DNA of 64,000 nucleotides, taken from positions 239,236,069 to 239,300,068 of the forward strand of contig NC_092874.1 of assembly GCF_028372415.1 (NCBI RefSeq), read 5' to 3'. The position numbers and the translations under genes were made by a program. The notes under the pieces are model-generated. The model had not been told where the DNA came from, ran no database searches, and worked only from the letters and a program-made list of their open reading frames with translations. Within the stretch, counting starts at the first letter, position 1. Every line of letters begins with the position of its first letter. The DNA comes from Notamacropus eugenii. Lineage: Eukaryota > Chordata > Mammalia > Diprotodontia > Macropodidae. This document shows, one piece after another, positions 40,801 through 53,757 of the stretch.

Positions 40801-43800
40801 TGAATTTCTTATATTTTCTCCTGTTTCTTCTTTACCTTTTTATGTTTCCAAAGAGTCTTGAATTTGGAGGTCAAATTTTTCATTCAGTTCTTGTCTTTTA
40901 ATTAAAAATGCTTAGAAAGTCCTCTTATTAAATGTCCATTTTCTTATGTCTCCCATCTTTTGTTCATGATTCTTTAACTAATGGATTAGTGAAGTCCCAT
41001 TTAATTATTATAAAAAATATATTGGATAAAATTAAAATACCTTATTTTAAATTCAGTACATTATTTATATAATGTGTTTCAATATGTTATATTTTTGCTT
41101 CTCCTTAGGAGTTTTTGTCAAGCCATTCCATTAGCAGAAGCTAAAATCAGTATCTCAAGTAAGATTTAGAATTACAGTTGTACCCTAGTTTTAAGAAAAA
41201 CATGAAAAATCTTAAACATATTGAAGTGATAACTGAAGATTGTTTTTCTTTTTAATATTTCTTATCTTTGTTTTTACATCATTGTCATTTCTAAATATAT
41301 TCTTGCCTTCATTTCTCCCCAAAGAACCATTTCATATAATAAATAATACAAAGGATAGTAAAGAGTAGTTTAGCAAAACTGTTGAACAAATCAGCCTAGT
41401 CTGACAGTGTATCCACTCCCATAGCATACTACTTCTGCAAAGTAGGAAGGGGGACATGCATTTTCTCCTTTCTTCTACTAGGCTTTATTATTGTAATTAC
41501 ATGTTATGTTTGGTTGTTATCATTGTTTTTTTTCAGTTTACATTGTTGAAGTCATTTTATAAATTGTTTTTCTGCTTATCTTTACTTTGCATCTGTTCAT
41601 ATAAATCTTTTTATGTTTCACTGTATTACTGTTTCTATGACCCAATAATATTCCATTACATTTATGTATTACCATTTGCTTAGTCATTTCCCCAGTCAGT
41701 GGATGGCTTTTGTTCTTAAATCTTTCTGTTGTCCATATATCTTGGATATCAGTTCCCTAACAGAAATATTTGATACAAAGATGTTTGTTATTCCATAGAT
41801 TTCTTTCTCATAATTATTGCATTCAGTTTGTTTGTATAGAAGCTTTTCAATTTCATGTAATCACAGTGACGCTGTGACTAAGAATGTATCCCCAGCCACA
41901 ACTGTGAAATGTACTTCATCTTGTTCTTTTATGATTTGTATGAAATAATCTATAATATATTAGAAAGCATAGAGTAGTGGTAGTACTAGTAGTGGTAGTA
42001 GCTGCCTAGCAAGACCTGGGTTCTAGTTTGACACACATTGGCTGTTTGACTTGGGTTAAGTCATTTAATCTCTCAGTGTTCTAGGCAGCTCTCTGAAACT
42101 TTAAATTATAGAAAAGGTGCAGGTGAGAGTTTCCTCACTACAGAATTCCCTGTACCAGTGAAATCATAAATCTGTCTTTGTCCTTAACCCTATGATCTTT
42201 AGTATTTAGTTCATGCTTCCATTTTGAGTTTATTAAGGTATGTGACATAAAGTCTTCAGCTATATTTGTTTCATTGATCTGGAACAGCCTTTCACATGAC
42301 TGATAGTCTGCAATTCTTCTGAAAGAAGACTTTTAACAACATCTTTCATTTAGGCCACCTCTGAAGGGAGATTCAGATAAATTCATTTGATGAACATTTC
42401 AAATATGATTCACTTCATAAAAATAAATTTTACTTATCTGCTTTTAAACTTATCAACCAGGAATTTAAAGCTTTATTTTTAAAATAATCAATATATTTCA
42501 TAATAATATATTTCAAATATAATCAACAGTCAATAATATCTTTTATTATAGGCCACCTCTGAAGGGAGATTCAGAAAAATTCATTTGATGAACATTTCAA
42601 ATATGATTCACTTTATAAAAATAAATTTTGTTTTATAAGATTTAGAGCTAGAAGGTACCTAATGAGGCATCTGACTCAGTTCTTTCTCATGAGTGTGGAA
42701 ACTGAGTTCCAAAGAGACTTGTTCAGATTTCTACAGGTGTAAATAGCAGAACCATCATTGGAACTCAAGTCCTTTGACTCCAAATTCTGTGATGTTTTCT
42801 GGTTTTCCCTTTATGTTTCTGTCTTTCTGTGTTTGTCTGCCTAACCCCACTTTATTTTCATATCCATGCCCCTTAAATAGCCATGAAATAGAATTGAAAT
42901 ATTATTGATTATTGGTTATATTTGAAATATATTATTGTGAGGTATACTGATTATTTTAAAAATAAAGCTTTAAATTCCTGGTTCATAATTTTAAAAGCAG
43001 ATAAGTAAAATGTTTTATTTTTCTCTTCCTTTCCTGACTGGCCCAAGTCCCATCCAGATTAAATTGCCTTTTTACTTAGATGGTTTCTAAAAATGTTTGG
43101 TTATGAATTTTTTGGTTGCAGCACCTGGATCCTATCTCTCACTCGATTACCAAATTTTCTCTTTAAATATTATTTTGTTTGAATTTTAGGTGCTTCTTTG
43201 TGATTTGTGATATGTAATGTGTATGTAGTCCTTAAGTGATACTATGCTCTGTAAGCATAACATTAGTCTTATGGCTGGAGAGGTATACAATATTTATTGC
43301 ACTAATTTGATGATAATGATTATGAAGTCTCAAGAGTTCTTTTTTTTAAACTTCTATTTGAATCTTATTTTGTATCCTAAAATTAAAACTTCATTTGTGG
43401 TCTCCTTTCTGCAACAAGAAGAGTAGGAAATAGAGTGCTCCTCAAAAGGAAGGCAGGGCACGACATTTTAGACGGGTTATAATTAAGGTGGGCAATAAAT
43501 GTAAGTAATAGGTGGAAAACCCTACTGCTTTCTCTTAGCTTCTACTATTCTTACTACCACAGGTTCTTAATTTTTATAGAATCAGAACATTTTAGTGCTG
43601 GAAAGGACCTTGGAGTTCCTTTCCTCCAGTCCATTCAGGTGAGGAAACAGTCACAAAGAGGTTAAATTGTCCAGAGTCACATGGCAGAACTGAGAATTTA
43701 AACTTAGACCTCCTGATTTCAAGTGATATCACTTTTATGAGCTGTAATTTCTTTATTTGGCATTTTATTTTTAAGAAATTATTTTAATTAGGGAAATCAC

Positions 43801-46800
43801 TGCTACTAATCATTGAGTAAATCTGTTCAAGAGTTATGAACTGTTTAGTAATTTGCTTTATATGTATTCTCAAGCCTTAAAAGAGAACAGCTCAGAAGTT
43901 GTTCAGCCTTTCCTGATGGGATGTGGAACCAAGGAACCAAAGATCACTCAGCTGTGTCTAGCAGCCATTCAGAGGCTTATGTCACATGAAGTTGTTTCTG
44001 AGGTAAGAGAGGCATAATATCTGCACATTTTTCCTTGGTAAAGAATAATGTGGATTTTTGTAAGTGGGAAAGAAAACATGCTTGATTTCTAGTTCAGGAT
44101 AGTAATTTAATGAAGAAATTTAAATTCAGGGAAATTGCTGTATTTTAAAATAGTATTCAATAAGGCAGCAATCAAATGTAGTATATATGATTTTCTGTGT
44201 ATTAAATATATATGATATATATGTATAAGGTACCCATTTTGTTTTCTATGTGTTAAATATTACATAATTCTTTATTCAAGGAATTTATGATCTTAAATAT
44301 CAAGGTCCTACAAAATAGATTAAAATTTTTATAATCAAAGATCAAATATTTAGTTTCATCGCACACATTATTATTTTCCAAAATTAATTGCTTTGAAAGG
44401 ATTTGTAAATAATATAGGTATACCCAAGTTCAATAATTTGTTTAAAGGGAAGAAAAAGACTTAATGAATTTATGAGCAATATGCAATTATTCGCTATTGT
44501 TTTTAGAGCTGCATAAACAGTATTTTTCTTATGTGAAATCTCATATAATTCATTATAATTCAATATATTCATTGTCTTCCTCATAGACTTCCATGAGCAT
44601 ATCTTAATTCTTTGCTCTGAAGGATACCAGTTAGGCTGTTGGGATGCATCAAATTCCATAGACTCAAATACTTCTTGCTGAACAGTACCAATTCTAATTC
44701 ATTTCATATATATGCTTTTAGTATGGTTTATGTGTAGCACAAAAGTGTAGTGTACATTGATGAATATTTTTTTTATTGACTATACCAACTCATGCTGTTT
44801 GTTTTGGTGAAGAGTGTACCCATACCCATGAAGTAGTAATTCCTAAGGGATTGACCTATAAAATACTGAAGTGATATAAACAAAATAACCAAGATGCAAA
44901 GCTAGTCAACTTAGGTAAACTCATATTTATTTACAAAACTATATTAATAGAAGAGACAAGTTGTATTGGGGAATTAGTTATAGAGATAATTAGGAAAGAA
45001 TAGCAAAAAAAGGGATATTTGGCCCACATTTGAAAACGTAATCCTTATAATCAACTGCTTGTTCTTGACTAGGTATTGCTATACCTTCTTGTTCACATTC
45101 GAACATGTCCAAATAAGAAGAACTAGTGCTACTTAAATATTTTTCTGAAAGAAAATTTAAGCCTATCCAAAAGTAGTCAACATACATGAGAAAGTATGCA
45201 GTGATATAGGCATGAATGATATCAGTCATTTTGTGTGTATTTCTTTGGGGCTGGGAAGATACTCTATTCTGATAGCTTAAATATCTGATATTTGTCTGAT
45301 ATCACTATGATATTAGTGAAACATTTTACTAATAATGAAAGTTCCTGGTGTAGAATCTCCCTCCACTTAAGCAAATTGGTAAGTGCTTTATAATTTAGTA
45401 TATTATAGAGTAGCTCTGGCTCTGGAGAGTAGTATTGTTACTCAGGGTCATCTAGTTATTATGTACTGTCAGAGGCAAGACTTGAACCCATGGTCTTCTG
45501 GATTCCAAGTCCAGCATTTTTTCCACTACACCATGCTGACTTTTCATTAACTAGTATGATAATTACAGTAATACCTCTTTTCAGGGAGAGGTACCGTTTC
45601 TGAACTTTCTCTTTACAAGAAGGTTTTTGTAATATAAATATTAGGAGGCAGAGTACCTAGGTTCAGATCTCAGTCTGATGCTTTCTGCGTCAGTGACTGT
45701 GAACAGGTCACTTAACTTCTAGGGGCCTGTTTTGTCATCCTATAAAAAAGACTAAATGATTATTTAAAATCCTTTCCAGTCTGTAGGTCATAATTCAGTG
45801 TTTGTTGCATATAGCTTAAACAGATGTATTTTATTTCATTGATAACAACTGACAAAATATATTGTTTTACAGACTGCAGCAGGGAATATCATTAACATGC
45901 TTTGGCAGCTGATGGAGAACAGCCTTGAAGAACTAAAGCTACTTCAAACAGTTCTTGTTCTTTTAACAACCAATACTGTAGTTCATGATGAAGCCCTCTC
46001 TAAGGTAGGAACTTTTTTCTGCTCCATTGATTTATTTCTGTGATACAATCTGTTTAATTCAAACCAATACCAGGAGAAAGAAAGAGCTGCATTTATTGGA
46101 ATTAACCACAGCTTTAGTGTGGACATTGTTTTGGCTAGTGATCACAGAATAGACTCAGAGGTCTATAACCTTTTTAGCTCTGTGTTTTAGCATTAAATGA
46201 ACTTAGGGCAACTGCCAGACCTAAGGCATAGGTTCCATTTTATCTTCACATAATTTTAAATAATTAATAAGGCATGGAATATGATACAGTTTTTCTAAAA
46301 CTGACTTTTTCATTAAAATTTTTTAGAAATAATAACTGATATTTACCCAAGTAGTTTAATATGTGCAAGTTGCTATTATTAATTCACACGCTAACTTTGT
46401 GAGGTCTACTTTTCTACGTCTGCTACAGGTATCTTTATCATCCCTAATTTGTAGTTGGGAATTCTGAGCCTGAGAGTTTAGATGACTTTGCTCCTGATCA
46501 TACAGCTAGTAAGTGTAAGAGGAGGGATTTGAATTCATAATAACATGAATTGTAGTTAGCATGTGGAGATACTGCTTACCAAAATTAAGCCAACACCTAC
46601 TATGTAGATATATGTGGTTTTTGTTATGAAAACAAGGATGTTCTAATAAAAAGAATTTTAATTTGAACTTTTAAAATCAGTTTTATACTTTGGAGAGAAC
46701 CCATTTTCTGCATCTTCTTACAAAAATAGAACTTTTATTGTAACACTTGTCCCAATACCTAGATGCACACTGGCTGTTGGCCTTGTTTATTCTAAAGGTT

Positions 46801-49800
46801 ATCACATGCAGTTAAAGCTCATGAGGTGGGTATTAGTTTTGTTGCCCTTTTAGCACTGCTATTATGAAAGGGCATTTTATAGTTTTTCTTATATCTCTTC
46901 TCATCTTAAAACTATAAAACAAAAAAAAATAGCTAATGATCTTAAATTTTTTTTTTTAATTGAAATTGTTTTTTCCTAGTTCTCTTTTTACCTCTCTGAA
47001 CATTCCTCTTTGATCTCCTCTGGTTAACTTTCCTCTTCTGGGTCCTTAATTACGTATATCTTAAAGCTCTGTCAGGCTTTTTCTTCTGTCCCTCTGTCTC
47101 TGCTTGCCTTGGCTGTCTCAGCCCTACTCATGGCATCACTTACCACTTTTATACAAATTACTCCCAACTCTTTGTCATCATCTTCTTCAAAGTCCTTCAG
47201 TGGTGCCTTTTATCTCTCTTTAGGATAAATTGAAATTATTTCATCTATCATTATGTTCTTCTACAGTTGAGTTCCAATTTAATTTCCATTTATATTTCAT
47301 ACTGCTTCCCTTTGCATGCTCTTATTCTAACCAGACAGGAGTTACTAGCTGTTCCTGATAATAGATAATTGATATAGAGCTGGAAGGACCAGCCCCCTCA
47401 TTTTACCGATGTGACACTGTCCTTTATGTTCCTCTCCTCATCTTAGTCTTTTGAAATTCTTTCTTTTCCCAGGGATTACCCCCCTTCCTGACTCTTATTC
47501 CCTTTATTACCTTTCCACTACTTAAATTAGGAGGGATCTAAAATCAGTCATATGCTAGACAAAGACTTGATTTAGTACAAGTAAATAAGTTTAAAGAGAG
47601 CAATTTCTTTTGTTACTAATTGTGGAATGAAAAGCTTTGGCAACTCCCTGTGTGACATTGTTTAAGTAACTTAACCTCAGAGTTGGACTCTTGATTTCTC
47701 AGCCTATGGGCTGTTAAAGGAATTTCATATATCAACAAGCAAATGAGGAAAATCTTTTTGTGGCTGGGCAGGGGTGAGGGTCTTGAAATTAGTAGACTAA
47801 CGTAAAACTAGCCGTGAAAATAACCTACCATATCATCAATCAGTCAGCATTCATTAAGTGTTTAGTACATATGAGGCATTGTGCTATGTGTTGAGGGTAT
47901 AAAAACAAAATTGAAACAATCCCTGCTCTCCAAGATCTTACATTCTAATGGAGGAGATAACATGTGAGCATATGCTACGAAATGAATACATGGTAGTTTG
48001 GAAGGGACGTTCTATGTTAAAAGGATAGGACTGGAGGATTCACTTCTCTTACTCTAAACTTAATTAAAAATCAAATGTGCACAATCCCTAGTTTCTGAGC
48101 ACAAAACACAAGCACTTTGCACTGCGCAGACCCTCAAGCCATGCACCGCCAATGAAAGCTACAGAGTGAAAAACTTTAAGAAGCCCTGGTCTGAGAGATC
48201 CTGGGAATAGGAAACCTTTTCTCTTGTTACTAGATTTTATTTAGCCCCTGGAAGCCACTCTTCCCCCATTTAGATGTATCCTGTAGTCCCTTCTCCCCCA
48301 TTCAAGTATAAGTTATGTTACTTCTCTGAACTTTAATCAGATATCTTCTCTCCCATCTCTTCTCTCTGTCCCAGCCCGTTGAATATTTAGTTTTCCAGAA
48401 CATTTCATGTTATTGAGCTAATTATTCACATTTTTTGTGGAAAAGTGTGCTTGTGGAGCATTGTATCCCTGTAAATAATGTTATTTTATGCATGTGCGCA
48501 CACACACACACACACATTCCTAGAAAACATCCCTCTCTCTCTGTAATAAAGGCGTTGTCTTTCCTCCCCTAGACTTGTGTAACAATACAATTTGCTAAAT
48601 TTTTGTCTCTGCTTGCACAAAAGCAGATAGAAAAAAAGAAAATAAGTTGTGTTAAATTTTATTTTAATTAGCTAAAAATTACTTTTTCAGGCAATAGTTC
48701 TTTGTTTTCGCCTGCACTTTACAAAAGATAATATTACAAATAATACAGCTGCTGCTACTGTACGACAAGTTGTTACTGTTGTATTTGAGAGGATGGTTGC
48801 TGAGGATGAACGACATAAAGGTAAATTTGAGTTATTTCCTTTTCTTTTGTGGTTAGACAGATTCTTAGTAGTATGGTTACCCATCAGTTATTGATATTTT
48901 GATGTTTTGTTTTTGGCGATATATTAATAATAGAATGCTTTTTAAAAAATAAATGTTTTTATTATATGTGTATATAGATATATATTCCTTCATCTTAATG
49001 ATATAAAATAAATTTGTTACTAAGTGACATCAAATTTATTTTTCTGCATAATGGATTGGTTCAAAAGATTATTTATTACTAAGACCATTAATACTTTTTC
49101 TGCTTTGTGCAGTTAATAAATGATAGACTAAGTTACCTTCTTCTCATTTGCATTCTATTTTTTTATGCATTTTTGCCTTAGTGTTCTTTTTGGAGAGAGA
49201 TATTGATGACTAATGATAATGCCACTTTTTCAGAGAAATGAACTTCACTCTTCCTGAAGAAAACTTTTAGCTACTGACCACATCAATTTGAGTCTAGATT
49301 CTATTTCTGGCTTTTCTGATTGTTTTATTAAAGCAATATTTCTATTAAATTTGGCATATTTGATTTGTACAGCCTTTACTGAAAAGAATATAAAGTTCTA
49401 TCAGATGGAAATGTTAATTTTTTTTAAAGATTTAATCCTAATTAGTATATCCTATATAGTTATTTGAGTCATGCTCAGAAAAAAACCCCCAAGATAACTC
49501 TGTGATGTGTCTTGTATATTTTTATAAAACAGAACAGTTTTCCTGCAGGGAATCTTCATCTATACACCTTTTGAGACCTTCTAATATAATATTAAGCGGT
49601 GTACCCTATCAGCGATGTCACTTAAGTAACTGATGAATTATTAACTCCAAGGCAGTTGGCAAGAATGCTCACAGAAATGAGAATTGATTGTGTAGTAAGC
49701 TTAGTATATTTCTACTTTATTTAAATTAACATTCAGAAACCGAATAGAATGGTTGTCCATTTGAGTCTTTTCTTGTTAGGACTGTGGGAACCTTCCATTT

Positions 49801-52800
49801 ATTGATCAAAGAAGAATCTTCTTTGTTAGGATCTTTACAAGTGAATTCTATTGCAGACAATTCCATGTTGTCTTTGTTTTGTTTTTAAAGTGGAATATAT
49901 CTCTCTGAAATTACAGTGAAAATAATTAAGAAGATAACTTATATGGAAATGTTGCTTGATCAGGCTCCATTCCATCAATAATCCAAGGGCACATGATTTG
50001 CTGTTCATTTGTTGTGAATTCACACGTAACACATCCTGTTTTGATTTCAGATGTTGTGGAGCAGCCAGTACTAGTTCAGGGAAACAGTAATAGGCGTTCT
50101 GTGAGTACCCTGAAGCCCTGTGCGAAAGATGCATACATGCTCTTCCAGGTATTTGTATGATAGAAATTGTTTTTATCACTTTATGTTATTTTTCTTAATG
50201 CTCTGTTTAACTATAAGTCCAATTTCATTTTTCTCATTAGAAAAATTGTTTTTAAAAATGGGTCAAAGAGGAAGGAGCTCTTATTATTTACAATGGAAAT
50301 GTAATTTAGCATTTTATATCTATTAAGTGATATTTGAGTTTTAGAATTAAAGACTAGGGAGTAGTAACATTAACATAATATTTTACATTTATTAAATTAT
50401 TCTCTTATAATAACGCTGCAAAATACATCTAGTCAGTATTTTCACTCCATTTTATAGGTGAAGAAACTTTTGTACTAGATGTCTTCCATGTCTGGAATGT
50501 GCTGGTACCCTCGCCCTTGACTTTTAGTTTCCTTAATTTACTTCAAGACTCAGGCCAAACAAATCCCACCTTCTGCAGGACACTTTTCCTAGTGTTCCAG
50601 CTAATACTGCCCTCTTTTCTGAAATTAACCTGCATACACACATGCATATACATGTTTATTATTTCACCCTTAGACATGCAATTGGCTGCTTATTAAATTG
50701 GTCCCTCAATGCATATAGCTTAGATTGACTTTGCAAATAGACAAACCTAAATATAAGGAAGATAACAGAGCTTCTATTGATGACAAACCATTTTCATTTT
50801 ATATCATTAAAAACTCATTTTATATCACATAATTCATGTGTGAAAATAAAGATGTTTCTTCCTTTAAGAGAACTGGATTAAATCAGAATGTATAAAAGAT
50901 AATCAAGAGATAATTACTTTCATTACAAAGGGATTCCATTTAGTATGAACTATTTTGGTACATTTAAAATATCACTTGATATTTTATTTGCATCTCCTTT
51001 TCAAGAATAACAACGATAATAACTTAAGTTTACATAGCAGTTTGTTTGTAGAATGCATTACATGACTTAACCCTGTGAAGTAATGAAGGTATTATTATCC
51101 ATATTTTGCAGATGAGGGAAATGAGGCTCAGGGTAGAGGTAGAGTTAAGATTCAAACCCAGAGTTTCTATGGCCCAATAAAAATGAGTAACATTTATATG
51201 GCTATTTATCTTATATTTATCTCATTTTTATCTCACAATAACCCTCTGAGGTTAGTATTGCAGGTATCACTGACCCCATTCTATTTATAAGAAACTGAGA
51301 CTCAGTTGTTAAGGTACTTTCCCATAATTAGACTGCTCCTAAGTGTCATGGTCTTCAGCCTAGGTCTTCTTTACACCAAGTCCAGAATTCTGTCCATGAG
51401 GCCACATGGCTTTTTCCCTCTCCCCATTGCCAATTCTGGTGTTATTCCTTTTAAGATATTTTTGTGTTGAAGACTTTAGTTTATTTGTGTTAACTGGAAA
51501 GAATGGCAACTAATTAGATGCTTATAAATAGTAATTATATATTGGCAATGATTACAAGAATCTTGATAAAACTTTGGGTTTGTCGAATTCTTATCTGTAA
51601 TGTATATACTCATTAAGTTATGCTTTTTAGAAAATATTTATTTTTAAAGATGAATTCTACTTTCATCTCTCAGCAGGAAAAAAAATGAGTTACATAAACT
51701 GAGATTTTTAAAAAATTTTGATTAAATGTATGTGACCTAAAATTTTTTTTTAATACCACTCATTTTTGTTGCATTTGTTTTCTCAGGATCTTTGTCAGTT
51801 GGTTAATGCTGATGCTCCATATTGGCTAGTAGGAATGACAGAAATGACTCGAACTTTTGGCCTTGAACTGCTAGAGTCAGTTTTGAATGATTTTCCACAA
51901 GTCTTTTTACGAGTAAGTTATTTCAGATTTACCTAAGCAATGATGTAATTCTTATTTCTTTCCATTCTTTATTAAAAAAATTAAAATATTTATTAGACTA
52001 ATTTACTTTAAAATCATGGAATAAAATTTCTTTATGCCATGAACACTACACTTGGGTTTTTTCTTTTTCTTTTTTTTTTTTTTTAATTTTACACTTAAAT
52101 ACAAAGTACAAAAAGAAAAAAAAAACATTTGCAGTATTCACAGCAGACCATAAGAGAGGATTCAGTCTAAAGCAATAAATTTCCATTTTTAAGAAAATGT
52201 ATATAAAAATACCGCACATTGTTTTCAAAGCTGCCCAACTTTGCTTCCTTGTTAGTTTTTTTGTTCTCTGTTGTGCACATTTTACTTTAAAAGTATAGAT
52301 ATATATTCATATACATAGATATCTATAAATACTGACATATACACCTATACACTCATACATATATGTGAGGATGTGCTATTCTTATTTCCTCCTATCTTCT
52401 GTTTCTCTGAAGGTCAATAGCATCTTCTGTCCTTCCAAGTCTTTCATGATTTTCTAAATCAACTAAGTCATCATTTCCTACACCACCACAATTGTATTGC
52501 TTTCTGAATTCAAAAGCATCTTCCTGTATAGGATCTTTGAGGTTAATCTGGGTATTTAGAATAGTCAGAATGGTTTGCTTGCTCTGAGTTGTTATTAAAA
52601 CAACCCCACTGTTAGTGTGTGCGTACAGTGTTCTGTTGGTTGTAGTCATTTCATTCTTCATTATTTCATGAAATTCTCTCCATGCTTTCCTAAAATCATT
52701 GAGCTTATGATTTCTTACAGGAGAGGAAGGTTCCATCGTGAGCAAGTTTGTTTGACAAGTGTAAATTAGACTTAAGTTTTGGGGATAAGCATTCATTATT

Positions 52801-53725
52801 TTGTAAAAATTGTTAGGGAAGCTGGAAAGCTTGGGAGAAATTGGGCAGATTCCAATATCTTACACCATTTACCAAGATAAGGTCAGAATGAATACAACAT
52901 GACTTAGATATCAAGGGAGATATTACAAGAAAATTTGCCGTGGAAAATTACCATGGAACCTATTTCCTTTGAGACTTAGGGATAAATGAACCATTTATGA
53001 ACAAATGAGATAGAGAGTGTTGTGAGATGTAAAATGAATAATTTTTATTACATTAAATTAAAAAGATTTTGTACAAATAAAAGTATTCAAGATCTGAAGG
53101 AAAGCAGAAAACTGATGGGAAGAATTTTATAGTCAGTTCTTCACATAAAGGTCTCATATCTCAAATATATAAAGAACTTTGTCTAATCTATAAGAATGTG
53201 AGTCATTTCCCAATTGATAAATAGTTAAAGGACATGAATAGGCACTTCTCCAGTGGAGAAATGAAAACAGTTTATAGTCATATGAACAATGTTCTAAATA
53301 ATCATTAATTAGAGAAATGCAAATTAAACCACAACCTTGAGATACCATGTTACCCCTACCAGACTGGCTGAAATGATAGACGTGGAAGGTGACAAACGTT
53401 AGAGGGGATATGGAACCATTTTGGGGAGAGATTTGGAATTATGTTCAAAATATTATTAAGCTGCCTATACTCTGACCCAGCCACATCACTATTATGTCTG
53501 TTTCTGAAGAGAATTAGGCAAAATGGAAAAGAACTTACATGTTCTAAAATATTTATAGCAGCTCTCTTGTGGTGGCAAAGAAATGGGAATTTCAGGGATG
53601 CCTGTCAATTGAGGAATGGCTAACCAGAAAAATACTTTACTTTTACAAAGATTTTAATAATCTTAGTTTGATAATTATCTTTTCATAAAACAATTCTGAT
53701 CCCTGCTTCACTCCCCATTACACAG

Positions 53726-53757
<32 letters not shown>

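Larger units (their letters stand above)
30524..43874 (+). other. MON2: MON2 intron 2 (13,351 bp)
   Basis: A GT-AG intron. I see no gene or recognised repeat in 30,524-32,830, 33,625-34,290 or 35,580-36,065. Most of the rest is antisense L1, SINE and hAT-like sequence, plus the duplicated and inverted segment at 42,335-43,022. Confidence 0.9.

Noticed and set aside
49835..50179. 114-aa minus-strand ORF over exon 6
   Set aside because: Shadow of MON2 exon 6 and its flanks, with no domain.
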